Source: Lachnospiraceae bacterium (lineage in GTDB: Bacteria > Bacillota > Clostridia > Lachnospirales > Lachnospiraceae). From it: DNA of 64,000 bases. The stretch covers positions 1 to 64,000 of the forward strand of contig VSNJ01000004.1 in NCBI GenBank assembly GCA_009774235.1, read 5' to 3'. This document shows, piece by piece, positions 1-7,475 of this stretch (position 1 is its first letter; the number at the start of each line of letters is the position of its first letter). The notes beneath the pieces are model-generated. The model was given only the letters and a program-made list of their open reading frames with translations. It was not told the origin of the DNA and ran no database searches. The translations under genes were made by a program, and so were the position numbers.

Positions 1-214
1 AAGATATTCACTCCACATTATTGTGTCTGTTGTCTTAAACACAATTAATAGTTTTCTCCTTATCTGGTTTCACTTATGGTTTACAGTCTAATAAATATTT
101 ACTGATACATAGACAACTGTTATTTTCCTTTTTTAGCACAATCCATTCTATTGTTTCTTTTGCCAGACCCATATTTTGAGGATACATTCCTAAAGTTATT
201 ATATTCTTTTCCAT
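1..214 (-). pseudogene. DUF6273-like protein, broken N-terminal fragment
   Basis: A strong ribosome site (GAAGGAG) precedes an ATG at 214. The frame reads 46 residues (MEKNIITLGMYPQ..., then TIEWIVLKKENNSCLCISKY) and stops at a TAA at 74-76. The run 'IEW-VL ... CISKY-LDCKP' is typical of the start of DUF6273 domains, found in large Firmicute surface or repeat proteins of unknown role. Another frame near the left edge resumes with TTDTIMWSEYL, which looks like the next part of the same domain, so a frameshift or deletion probably broke the gene. It continues off the window. Family recognition is from memory of the motif only. Confidence 0.5.
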
Positions 215-226
215 ATCACAACTCCT

Positions 227-1015
227 TCATTCATATACCATGCGCCAGAAACTATATTTTATTATTGCTGGTGTATTAAATCCAACTGCAAGCTCTAAAA
301 AGAGTACATTCAGATGCTTATGTCTGTCCAGGAAATCTGCATACCGTCCTGACGCCTGGTGCCAGCCCTCATCTTCAATAAAAGTATCATCTGCACGAAG
401 ATTCATACTCATAGGTTTATTGCATATTGGACAATAAGGAACCAGGCCAGACGGAATAACCATTTCAGGTGTTACACCATCTGGCAAGCCCAATATACCA
501 TTTCCATTAATTACATAGCCTTGTGATTTAACCATTTTACGAACTATATCTCCGTTTTCATATGTTATTTGATGACACGGGCCACTACACTGGAATAAAC
601 CATAATCCCCTTGTGTATAAAATAACCTGTTCTTGTCAAAACCTGCTTTTTGGAAACAATGGTCAACATTTGTAGTAATTACGAAATAATCTTTATCTTT
701 TACAAGTTTAAATAATTCCTGGTAAACTGGCTTTGGCGCATCCATATACCTGTTAATATAGATATACCGGCTCCAGTAAGCCCAGTATTCTTCCAATAGC
801 CTGAATGGATAGAAACCACCAGAATACATATCTTGAAATCCATATTTTTTTTCAAAATCCCCAAAATATTTGTGAAACCGTTCCCCATTATAAGTAAAAC
901 CTGCAGATGCAGAAAGTCCTGCACCTGCACCAATAACCACTGCTTCCGCCTGTACCAGTGCATATTGCAGTTTCTCTATATTACTATTATCAATATAAAA
1001 CTGTTTTCCAGACAT
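227..1015 (-). CDS. Class M (SirTM-like) sirtuin, probable protein ADP-ribosyltransferase
   Basis: NAD-binding sirtuin of 262 residues. The Rossmann motif GAGAGLSASAGF is at 29-40 and TTNVDH at 114-119. Two zinc Cys pairs are visible (QCSGPC about 142-147 and YCPIC about 194-198). The catalytic histidine of deacetylase sirtuins, normally in an HG motif, is Gln here (FYTQGDYG, Q135). With N116 this is the mark of SirTM enzymes, which in pathogens mono-ADP-ribosylate proteins such as a lipoylated GcvH-like carrier; no such carrier lies nearby. The protein stops just after FNTPAIIKYSFWRM, where SirTM proteins usually run roughly 45 residues further, so the last Rossmann strand is missing and activity is uncertain. 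The start is set by an AGAGGGGG ribosome site. A PARG-type gene lies upstream. Confidence 0.85.
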   Translation of the reverse strand: MSGKQFYIDNSNIEKLQYALVQAEAVVIGAGAGLSASAGFTYNGERFHKYFGDFEKKYGFQDMYSGGFYPFRLLEEYWAYWSRYIYINRYMDAPKPVYQELFKLVKDKDYFVITTNVDHCFQKAGFDKNRLFYTQGDYGLFQCSGPCHQITYENGDIVRKMVKSQGYVINGNGILGLPDGVTPEMVIPSGLVPYCPICNKPMSMNLRADDTFIEDEGWHQASGRYADFLDRHKHLNVLFLELAVGFNTPAIIKYSFWRMVYE

Positions 1016-1084
1016 TATATATGCCCCCTCTGTATTTATTAAACCAGAATTAATGTTACCATCATTGTTACATCTTGTAAATCC

Positions 1085-1122
1085 ACTATAACACCATTTA
1101 GTTGTAATGTCAATAGTTACAA
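1085..1122 (-). promoter_or_regulatory. SirTM promoter with Rrf2-type operator
   Basis: On the minus strand a TTGACA -35 (1108-1113) and TATAGT -10 (1085-1090) are separated by 17 bases. The -35 sits inside an inverted repeat TTGTAA-N9-TTACAA (1102-1122). The same 21 bp recurs with one change, and with the same promoter spacing, before the cupin gene at 59414-59434. A repressor covering the -35 is the simplest reading. Confidence 0.7.
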
Positions 1123-1206
1123 TATTTTTAAATAATTATATGAAATAAAATATTTTTTAGTATTTTAACTGTGCAAAAATAAAAACTTTAAAAATTATAT
1201 CTTAGA

Positions 1207-1329
1207 GAGTGTTTGAAAAGAGATTTATACCAATTAAAAGCAGCTATATGGGCGGCGTTAACTGAATTTGGTATAAATATAACGCAAAGTGGGGAGTGCA
1301 AACCGTGAGAATAAACTTTAAAACACGCT
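1207..1329. repeat. MITE-like repeat, copy 1
   Basis: About 120 bp, closely matching 16973-17132 through the core (an inner inverted repeat TTTATACCA/TGGTATAAA, then GGAGTGCAAACCGTGAGAATAAA). The ends GTGTTTGAAAA and TTTAAAACACGC are imperfect inverted repeats. It lacks about 36 bp of left arm present in the other copy. It has no coding capacity and sits between the PARG-type gene and the sirtuin. Confidence 0.7.
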
Positions 1330-1439
1330 TTAGAATTTATCTACAAAATTATTATTTCTAATATTATTCTTCTCTCCAAAATAACAGCATACATAGTTTA
1401 TCTTTAAGACTACTATTATTTTCTAATCTAAATAAAAAG

Positions 1440-1476
1440 TCCAGTATATTACGGATTAGAAGCATAATATACTGGA
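1440..1476 (-). terminator. Hairpin, possible terminator after PARG-type gene
   Basis: Perfect 12-bp stem TCCAGTATATTA/TAATATACTGGA with a 13-base loop. It lies about 290 bp past the stop of the PARG-type gene on its transcribed strand, and no strong T-run follows, so the terminator role is only possible. Confidence 0.4.
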
Positions 1477-1582
1477 TTCTGGTTGTTTCTATATATTTTC
1501 ATTTTAAAGGTATTTCTCTGTATTACATTTTAAATCTTCTAATATAATAGATAAAAGCTTTCTAAAAATCTTATTTAAGAAG

Positions 1583-1737
1583 ATAAGCGGATATTCGTAA
1601 TCCGCATTACCTGCAGGCATTGGCTACTTGCTTATTGTCAAAACAACCTTATAGCAACTATCGCAGCTTTTCAGTTGGAGCTTATACTCCCACTGAAATA
1701 AGTAATCCCTGGAAAAACAACCTGCCGCTTATTTTTC
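1583..1737. other. Non-coding, hairpin-rich block
   Basis: A closing pair ATAAGCGG (1583-1590)/CCGCTTAT (1725-1732) encloses a GCGGAT/ATCCGC hairpin (1587-1605), a CCTGCAGG palindrome and a long hairpin TTTCAGT-GGAG/CTCC-ACTGAAA (1669-1698). ATTTTTCC follows on the plus strand. It may be a structured RNA or the end of an IS200/IS605-like element; I do not recognise the family. With the repeat and hairpin to its left it accounts for most of the 750-bp gap between the sirtuin and the PARG-type gene. Confidence 0.4.
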
Positions 1738-1767
1738 CATAACATAGAAGCATGCATTTTAAATAAC

Positions 1768-2559
1768 TTACTTGATAAGGTTAAATACTGTTTTAAAACT
1801 CTCTAAATTCTTATCTTTTCCTTCTGGAACAGCAAATACAACTTTTTCAAAACATTTATGTGTTGTTTCAAGATATTCTTTAAAAATTCCCGCAACTTCT
1901 TTAGCATCTTGTCCAAATACACCACAGCCAAATGCTCCCAAAATTAAAGTTCCAACATTATTTTCCTTTGCTATATCAAGTACAAATTTAATTCTTGATT
2001 TTAATGTTTCTGTATTTTCTTCATTCTGGACATGCTGGTATCTTTTTGCCACAGATTTATTAGGAGCAGCACATGTAATAACATCACAAATGGCATTTTC
2101 TCCATCTTTACCAAATACTATTCCAGGAGAATACAATCCTCTATTTAAATACAATGCCTTGTTTTTATTTTTATTATTCCAGTCATAAAATTCCTGCACA
2201 AACTGTAATAATACATTATACAAAAATGATTCATGGCATAAACATTCTTCCTGTGCTTTGCTGCCATTAATAAACATACCTCCAGGATTTTTATATGATG
2301 CAAAGTTTAATACAGCAATGCGGTTTTTACAATCTCTGGCATATTTCATAATTGCTGAAACACTGTCCAATGCGTCCACTATAACTATATTTTCACAAGA
2401 TTTTTTTATATTACATTTAAAATCTATATCATAAATAACCGAATTTTCTATAACTTCCTTAATCTTTTCACTATACAGTTTTTCCATCTCTTCTGTATGT
2501 TTCCTTGCCTGTTTTGCACGTTCTTCTTTACCATTCCAGTTTTCCTTTGTCCCCGCCAT
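1768..2559 (-). CDS. Microbial PARG-type (TIGR02452) ADP-ribose glycohydrolase
   Basis: A 263-residue protein of the TIGR02452/DUF2263 family, macrodomain-fold enzymes that remove ADP-ribose or poly(ADP-ribose). The loop NFASYKNPGGMFINGSKAQEE (residues about 85-105) matches the PARG signature GGG-X6-8-QEE, with Met for the third Gly; Q103-E104-E105 carry the catalytic glutamates. GAFGCGVFGQD (208-218) is the second phosphate-binding loop. Length fits bacterial-type members. It lies 750 bp upstream of the sirtuin on the same strand, which suggests a writer/eraser pair, though a repeat and a possible terminator separate them. A TATAAT -10 lies at 2603-2608 on the minus strand. Confidence 0.85.
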   Translation of the reverse strand: MAGTKENWNGKEERAKQARKHTEEMEKLYSEKIKEVIENSVIYDIDFKCNIKKSCENIVIVDALDSVSAIMKYARDCKNRIAVLNFASYKNPGGMFINGSKAQEECLCHESFLYNVLLQFVQEFYDWNNKNKNKALYLNRGLYSPGIVFGKDGENAICDVITCAAPNKSVAKRYQHVQNEENTETLKSRIKFVLDIAKENNVGTLILGAFGCGVFGQDAKEVAGIFKEYLETTHKCFEKVVFAVPEGKDKNLESFKTVFNLIK

Positions 2560-2879
2560 TTTTATATTTCCTTTCTTTTTCCAGATGTTCTTTATAAGAC
2601 ATATTATATCATAAAAACAGGGTGGTTAACAGACCTTTTTATATTTATAAAAACCAATATAAAAATATTATAATAAATATCATTACCAGGATAAAAATTG
2701 AAATAATGTGGCCGCAATCCCACTGGCTTTAGACAATGGGCAGTTCACGATATGCTTTATTATAAAAATATAAAACCCCAAAAATATGTAAATAAAATGG
2801 ATAACAAACAGAAAAGTAAAGCTTCTGGATTAATATTTGTTATACAATTTATTATTTTACTTCTGTATTATTAATAATT
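2560..2879. other. Intergenic: PARG-type promoter and small hairpin
   Basis: The gap is very AT-rich. It holds a minus-strand TATAAT (2603-2608) suited to the PARG-type gene and an imperfect hairpin CCCACTG/CAATGGG near 2730-2756 that could end the exporter operon. No further gene was found. Confidence 0.4.
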
Positions 2880-3800
2880 TTATTTTCCAGAATACATATT
2901 ATAATATTTACCTTGTTTATCCATTAACTCTGAATGTTTGCCTTGTTCTGCAATACGTCCATTATCAATAAATAAAATTTTATCTGCATTTTGTATAGAA
3001 GCAAGCCTATGTGTAACTAGTATTATGGTAATATTTAACTTTGATATTCTTTCCAGAATTTGTTTTTCATTAACAAAGTCCAAAGCACATGTTGCCTCAT
3101 CCATAATTAAAACTGATGGATGTTTAATTAATTCTCTTGCAATTACAATACGCTGTCTCTGTCCTCCTGATAAATTCATACCCATTTCAGAAACAACAGT
3201 ATTTAATCCCATTGGCATATTTGTAATTTCATCATATATATTTACCATAGTTAAGACTTTTTCTAGTTCCTCTTTTGTTACGTTCTCCTGTTCTTGTACA
3301 ATATTTTCATAAATTGTCTTATTAAATAAATATGATTCTTGTGGAACTATGCCAATTTTATTTACTATACTCTTTCTTTCTATTTCATTATACCTTATTC
3401 CATTTATAAGCAGCATGCCATCTGAAATTTCATATAAACCACTTATTATTTTTAATAATGTACTTTTTCCAGAACCAGACCGTCCTGTTATTGCAACCAT
3501 CTCACCTTTACATGCTTTAAAAGTAATGTCGTTAAGAATATAACTCGTATTATCAGTATAACGGAATGAAAGATTTTTACACTCTATTGTATTTATACTT
3601 TCTATAGGTTTTGTATCTGCACCTGGCATATATTGTTTTTTGGCCAAAAGAATATCTCCGGACCGCTCTATATATACATAATTAAGACCAATATTTAATA
3701 AAGCGCCAAGTATTGCTGTTATTTTTTCATTAGTTTCATACTTTTTAATATACTTATCATATTTTTCATTCCATTCATATAAAATATTAATTTCCAGCAA
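2880..3800 (-). CDS. ABC ATPase half of a broken C39 peptidase-transporter
   Basis: Nucleotide-binding domain of a peptidase-containing ABC transporter (PCAT), which cleaves and exports double-glycine peptides. Walker A GRSGSGKST (106-114), signature LSGGQRQR (210-217), Walker B VLIMDEAT (230-237) and the switch His of VTHRLAS are all present. Before residue about 75 only scraps of the usual six-helix domain remain: a stretch like the segment before TM5 (EWNEKYDKYIKKYE) runs straight into the linker (ERSGDILLAKKQ). The frame begins at a TTG and overlaps the C39 frame by 14 bases in another register, so this is the 3' piece of one gene that lost its membrane helices. It probably cannot transport alone. 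Confidence 0.75.
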   Translation of the reverse strand: MLEINILYEWNEKYDKYIKKYETNEKITAILGALLNIGLNYVYIERSGDILLAKKQYMPGADTKPIESINTIECKNLSFRYTDNTSYILNDITFKACKGEMVAITGRSGSGKSTLLKIISGLYEISDGMLLINGIRYNEIERKSIVNKIGIVPQESYLFNKTIYENIVQEQENVTKEELEKVLTMVNIYDEITNMPMGLNTVVSEMGMNLSGGQRQRIVIARELIKHPSVLIMDEATCALDFVNEKQILERISKLNITIILVTHRLASIQNADKILFIDNGRIAEQGKHSELMDKQGKYYNMYSGK

Positions 3801-4254
3801 TAAGCGGAAATAATATTTTTAACATCTTATATTCCTTTCTTTTCTTTTTAAACTCCTCTCCAGGCTTTGCTTCAATACATATACTATCAAACTTTTCTAA
3901 AAACTCATCATATGAATATCTTATATGTCCAATTCCAGGGTCTGTTATATATACAGTTTTTTTTGTTATCTTTTCAACTATAATAAAATGCTGTTCTTCT
4001 TCAATAATTATAAAAGGAGCTGTTAGTTGTGCTAACAGCTTAATATCATCACAATGGTAAGCCTGGGCTTCCATTCCAAATTTTTTTAATATTACTATAA
4101 TACCAGCAGCAGACATACCATCTCTTCCAATTTCTGAAAACTCCCTTATATCATACAAACTATAGTGTGCACCATAATAATCAAGCATCATTGCAATAAC
4201 ACTTATTCCACACTCCGTCTGTTGTATTTGTGGTATATACCTAACTCTTTTCAT
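3787..4254 (-). CDS. C39 peptidase domain, 5' piece of the broken PCAT
   Basis: C39 cysteine peptidase, the bacteriocin leader protease at the N-terminus of PCATs. Counted from the upstream ATG at 4263, the oxyanion Gln and catalytic Cys are in QQTECG (C18), His in QHFIIVEKI (H92) and Asp in TDPG (D108), so the active site is complete. The ATG at 4254 is the better start, with AAAGGA nine bases upstream; both ATGs lie inside the end of the preceding ATPase gene. The protein ends after MLKILFPLIAGN, where the first helix should begin. Its natural substrate is plausibly the 62-residue precursor at 7181-7369, whose leader fits the LSxxELxxIxGG rule. Confidence 0.8.
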   Translation of the reverse strand: MKRVRYIPQIQQTECGISVIAMMLDYYGAHYSLYDIREFSEIGRDGMSAAGIIVILKKFGMEAQAYHCDDIKLLAQLTAPFIIIEEEQHFIIVEKITKKTVYITDPGIGHIRYSYDEFLEKFDSICIEAKPGEEFKKKRKEYKMLKILFPLIAGN

Positions 4255-5125
4255 TTGTATCATTCCTTTTATTTCCTATAATTTTCAAATAAGCTTCTTC
4301 AAGGTTTGCTGATGTTTCAACAGCGTTTTCACATGGTTTCACATCACTTATAATTCTCATATCAACAACCCCTTTATGATGTTGTTCCCTGCTCACCCTA
4401 TATTTACTTTTTATATAACTTATCTCCTTAATATCTTTGAAACTACACTGCCATACTTTTGTTTCTGTTTTATTTACTACACTTTCAGTTTCTTCATTAA
4501 CCAGTATATTACCTCTATTAATAATTACTACCCTGTCTGCAATGCCCTCTACATCTGATACTATGTGTGTAGCAAAAATAATAATTTTTTCCTCTGCAAA
4601 ACCAGACACAAGATTTTTCAGGTTCAGCCTTTCATCTGGGTCAAGCCCTGCTGTTGGCTCATCTAGTATAAGTATACATGGGTCATTAAGCAGTGCCTGC
4701 GCAATATTTACCCTCTGTTTCATTCCTCCAGAAAATGCTTTAAGCTTCTTACCCTTTGCATCCCATAAATTTACACATTCCAGGCATTCTCTTATCTTTT
4801 TATCTTCATTTTCTATGCCTTTAAGCCCTGCTATATACTTTAAAAAAGCTTCTGCTGTATAATCTGGATAATACCCTGCTTTCTGTGGCACATATCCAAT
4901 CTTGTCCCTGTAGTCTTCACCCATACTATAAATATCACTGCCATTATAAAGTATACTTCCAGAACCAGGCTTTTCAACAGTACAAAGCATACGTATAGTT
5001 GTTGACTTACCTGCCCCGTTTGGTCCAAGAAAGCCATATATACCTGGTCTGAATACAATATCCAGCCCATTGACGGCAATCTTATTGCCATAACTTTTCT
5101 TAACACCTCTTAATTCCAGTTCCAT
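4241..5125 (-). CDS. ABC transporter ATP-binding protein
   Basis: A 294-residue ATPase of the CcmA/bacitracin-exporter type. Walker A is GPNGAGKS (34-41), the signature FSGGMKQR (131-138), Walker B ILILDEP with TAGLDP (151-162) and the switch His is in ATHIVSD. It probably powers the two membrane proteins encoded just upstream (5155-6030 and 6054-7064), giving export of, or immunity to, the locus peptide. The C39 gene begins inside its 3' end. The C-terminal 70 residues are an accessory region without a motif I know. Confidence 0.85.
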   Translation of the reverse strand: MELELRGVKKSYGNKIAVNGLDIVFRPGIYGFLGPNGAGKSTTIRMLCTVEKPGSGSILYNGSDIYSMGEDYRDKIGYVPQKAGYYPDYTAEAFLKYIAGLKGIENEDKKIRECLECVNLWDAKGKKLKAFSGGMKQRVNIAQALLNDPCILILDEPTAGLDPDERLNLKNLVSGFAEEKIIIFATHIVSDVEGIADRVVIINRGNILVNEETESVVNKTETKVWQCSFKDIKEISYIKSKYRVSREQHHKGVVDMRIISDVKPCENAVETSANLEEAYLKIIGNKRNDTNEKS

Positions 5126-5154
5126 TATTTTCCTCCTGTTAAGCCATATAAAAT

Positions 5155-6030
5155 TTACGCTGCATAATATTTATAGTTTTTTGACAATACTTTATAAAAA
5201 AACAAAAAGCCAATAACCAGTACAACAGCATACACCACTTCAAGTATATAAACCCACTGCACTTCCCTGCCTGTTATATTTACTGGCATACATTGCAGTA
5301 AATGCAATATATGCATTGCATTTACTGGTATAAACGATAAAGCACGTATAGCACTATCTGCATCAAAAAATACAAGCATTACATCTGGACGCCATGCATA
5401 TAGTATTACAATAACCACACACATTGATATTACAGGTTTTGTCGATAAAAATGATACTATAAGTGTAACCAGCAATATAATATTTACTGCCATAAAAGAC
5501 AAAACAAGTATATGTAATAACAATCCCTGGTTATCCACTTTAAGAGTGCTTTGCCTGAAAGCTGTATGATGAATCATTTGTATTTTTGTGTTTCTGCCCC
5601 TGCCTCCAGAAACAGCTGCCATATGCACTATAGGTACAAATATAGTAATTATATATAATAAATTAGTTAATATAAATGCAAGCTTTATTTTTGCATTAGT
5701 ACATTTTATCCTTCCATTCTTTGTGCTTAAAATAATATCCTGCATACCAAATGTCTGTTCATATGAAAATATACCAGAAAATACAACCACAATAAATGCT
5801 GGCAATATCTGCAGGTTGCCATTTATAATATAAAAAAACCACCACCAGCCATAAGTTTCCATTTCTGGCTGGTACATTTTATATGTACCATGCGCAGATA
5901 TCTCTTTTGCAGCCAGAACCAGAAGAAACCCTGCTATTACAACCAATACAATTTTTCTTTTAAACAACTTATATGTTTCTAATTTTAACATATTGTTATT
6001 CCCCTTAAATGCCTTTAATTTTAATAACAT
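5155..6030 (-). CDS. ABC-2-like membrane permease, exporter subunit 2
   Basis: A 291-residue membrane protein. One N-terminal helix follows LKLETYKLFKRKIVLV, and several hydrophobic segments fill the C-terminal two thirds. It is a shortened sister of the next gene upstream: both share YKLFKRKIVLV, FSGIFSYE, GMQ-I-LST-NGR and the ending FYK-(L/M)SKN-(K/R)YYAA, which shows tandem duplication. The extracellular loop after the first helix is much shorter here. Translation probably starts at MLKLETYK (about 5992), which matches the sister gene's start; the frame is open to 6030. Confidence 0.75.
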   Translation of the reverse strand: MLLKLKAFKGNNNMLKLETYKLFKRKIVLVVIAGFLLVLAAKEISAHGTYKMYQPEMETYGWWWFFYIINGNLQILPAFIVVVFSGIFSYEQTFGMQDIILSTKNGRIKCTNAKIKLAFILTNLLYIITIFVPIVHMAAVSGGRGRNTKIQMIHHTAFRQSTLKVDNQGLLLHILVLSFMAVNIILLVTLIVSFLSTKPVISMCVVIVILYAWRPDVMLVFFDADSAIRALSFIPVNAMHILHLLQCMPVNITGREVQWVYILEVVYAVVLVIGFLFFYKVLSKNYKYYAA

Positions 6031-6053
6031 ATTCCAGACTTTCCAATAGTCTT

Positions 6054-7064
6054 TTATGCTGCATAGTATCTCTGGTTTTTTGACATTGTTTTATAAAAAA
6101 CTACAGCCAGGACTGCCAGAACTATTACATAAACAACTTCAACAATATAAAGCCATTGTACTGTAAACCCAAATAACCGGACCGTATTTAAATGTATAAG
6201 ATACTCTACATCAAGTACATTTACTGGTGTAAGTGATACAATATAGTTTGCAAGACCTCCTCCAGAAAGTCCATATATTATATCCTGACGTAATACATAC
6301 AGTATACCCAGGCTTACACACATTGAGATTACAGGGCTTTTTGATAAAAACGAAATAAGCAGCGTTATTAAAACTACCATATTTATTGATAAAAATGATA
6401 AAAACAATGTATGTACCAAAACCCCTAAATTATTTATATTGTTGCTACAACTACTAAGCCATATATTTACCTGTATACTTGTCTTCCAGCCTGATCCTCT
6501 TGTCATAACCAGCATATCTGTTATTGGTATAAGAATTACAACAAAATAAAATATATTAGTTACCATAAATGCAAGTTTTAACTTTGCCTTACTGCATCTT
6601 TTACGTCCATTCCTTGTACTTAAAAGTATCTCTTGCATTCCACACTCATTTTCATATGAAAATATACCTGAAAATACAAGCACAATAAATATTGGTATAC
6701 ATTTTAAATCACCAGTCATTGTATAAAAAAGTGTTGCCCAGTTCTCATAAGAACCAAAATATATATCAAAACTGGCATTTGGAAAGAGTTCCTTTGCCGT
6801 CTTTTGTCTGTCACCATCAAAAAAATAAGGTTTAAGTGTCAATCCATCATTATAATATGTCTGCGAAAATTCTTTCCAATACCTAGCAAAACGTGAATCT
6901 GTAAATATACCTTTATGTTTTTCACCTATTTCAATTTGTTTTTGTTGATACTCGTATGCATGGAAAGCACGTACTTCCTGTAATAATACAATCAAAAAAA
7001 TACCAGTTATTAAAACTAACACTATTTTTCTTTTGAATAATTTATACTTTTCTAATTTTAACAT
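6054..7064 (-). CDS. ABC-2-like membrane permease, exporter subunit 1
   Basis: A 336-residue membrane protein and tandem paralogue of the gene downstream. It begins MLKLEKYKLFKRKIVLVLI, has a soluble loop of roughly 90 residues after the first helix, then FSGIFSYENECGMQEILLST and about five more helices. The arrangement resembles lantibiotic-type immunity or export permeases served by one ATPase gene, here 4241-5125. It is the first exporter gene after the precursor and is separated from it by a strong hairpin. Confidence 0.75.
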   Translation of the reverse strand: MLKLEKYKLFKRKIVLVLITGIFLIVLLQEVRAFHAYEYQQKQIEIGEKHKGIFTDSRFARYWKEFSQTYYNDGLTLKPYFFDGDRQKTAKELFPNASFDIYFGSYENWATLFYTMTGDLKCIPIFIVLVFSGIFSYENECGMQEILLSTRNGRKRCSKAKLKLAFMVTNIFYFVVILIPITDMLVMTRGSGWKTSIQVNIWLSSCSNNINNLGVLVHTLFLSFLSINMVVLITLLISFLSKSPVISMCVSLGILYVLRQDIIYGLSGGGLANYIVSLTPVNVLDVEYLIHLNTVRLFGFTVQWLYIVEVVYVIVLAVLAVVFYKTMSKNQRYYAA

Positions 7065-7094
7065 TAAATCAAACCTCTAATATTTTTTAATACC

Positions 7095-7133
7095 GTTTAC
7101 CTATGTATCAATTAAATCAATACATAGGCAAAC
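7095..7133 (-). promoter_or_regulatory. Hairpin between RiPP precursor and exporter genes
   Basis: The 14-base arms GTTTACCTATGTAT and ATACATAGGCAAAC pair with a single mismatch around an 11-base loop. On the transcribed strand no T-run follows, so it looks like an mRNA-stabilising or partial read-through structure. Such structures commonly sit after bacteriocin precursor genes and allow high precursor and lower exporter expression. Confidence 0.55.
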
Positions 7134-7180
7134 TAATATTTTTAACTTTAATTAATCTTTTTTTGAATAAAGATGTTATT

Positions 7181-7369
7181 TCAGCCCCATCCAGTATGCA
7201 ATTTTGAGCCTAAACCACTTGCTGTCTTACAATCATGCCAGCAGCAATCTGGATTATAAGGTCCTGGTTCATCTTCTGCAGTTCCAGGACACTGGCAACC
7301 CCAGCCTGCATAATAGTCATTAACTTCTTCTTCTGATAATGGCATAAGACCAATTTTTTCTTTCTCCAT
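7181..7369 (-). CDS. Cys-rich RiPP precursor peptide with double-glycine-type leader
   Basis: A 62-residue peptide behind a strong GGGGAGG site. Residues 11-22 (LSEEEVNDYYAG) fit the C39 leader rule LSxxELxxIx(G/A)G position by position, so cleavage after G22 would release a 40-residue core that starts WGCQCPG and ends HTGWG. The core has five Cys (25, 27, 42, 43, 47), many Gly, Pro and Asp residues, and one WHDCK segment. Placed between two radical SAM/SPASM maturase genes and an exporter, it is most likely a radical-SAM-modified peptide (sactipeptide- or ranthipeptide-like). I recognise no known family. It could also be the signal sensed by the kinase at 9953-11257. Confidence 0.8.
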   Translation of the reverse strand: MEKEKIGLMPLSEEEVNDYYAGWGCQCPGTAEDEPGPYNPDCCWHDCKTASGLGSKLHTGWG

Positions 7370-7475
7370 ACATTACACCTCCCCTCACTTTATTATATAT
7401 ACCATATAAAATAAAAATAAAATTACTAATATTTTATGTAACAATGATAACAAAATTATTGTTATAAAAACAAAC

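Noticed and set aside
1583..1737. CRISPR or tracrRNA-like element
   Set aside because: No repeated units with spacers and no cas genes; the pairing is a single nested structure.
5588..5833. Plus-strand open frame opposite the ABC-2 permease gene
   Set aside because: No ribosome site and it mirrors the real gene on the other strand; the minus-strand frame has clear paralogy and motifs.
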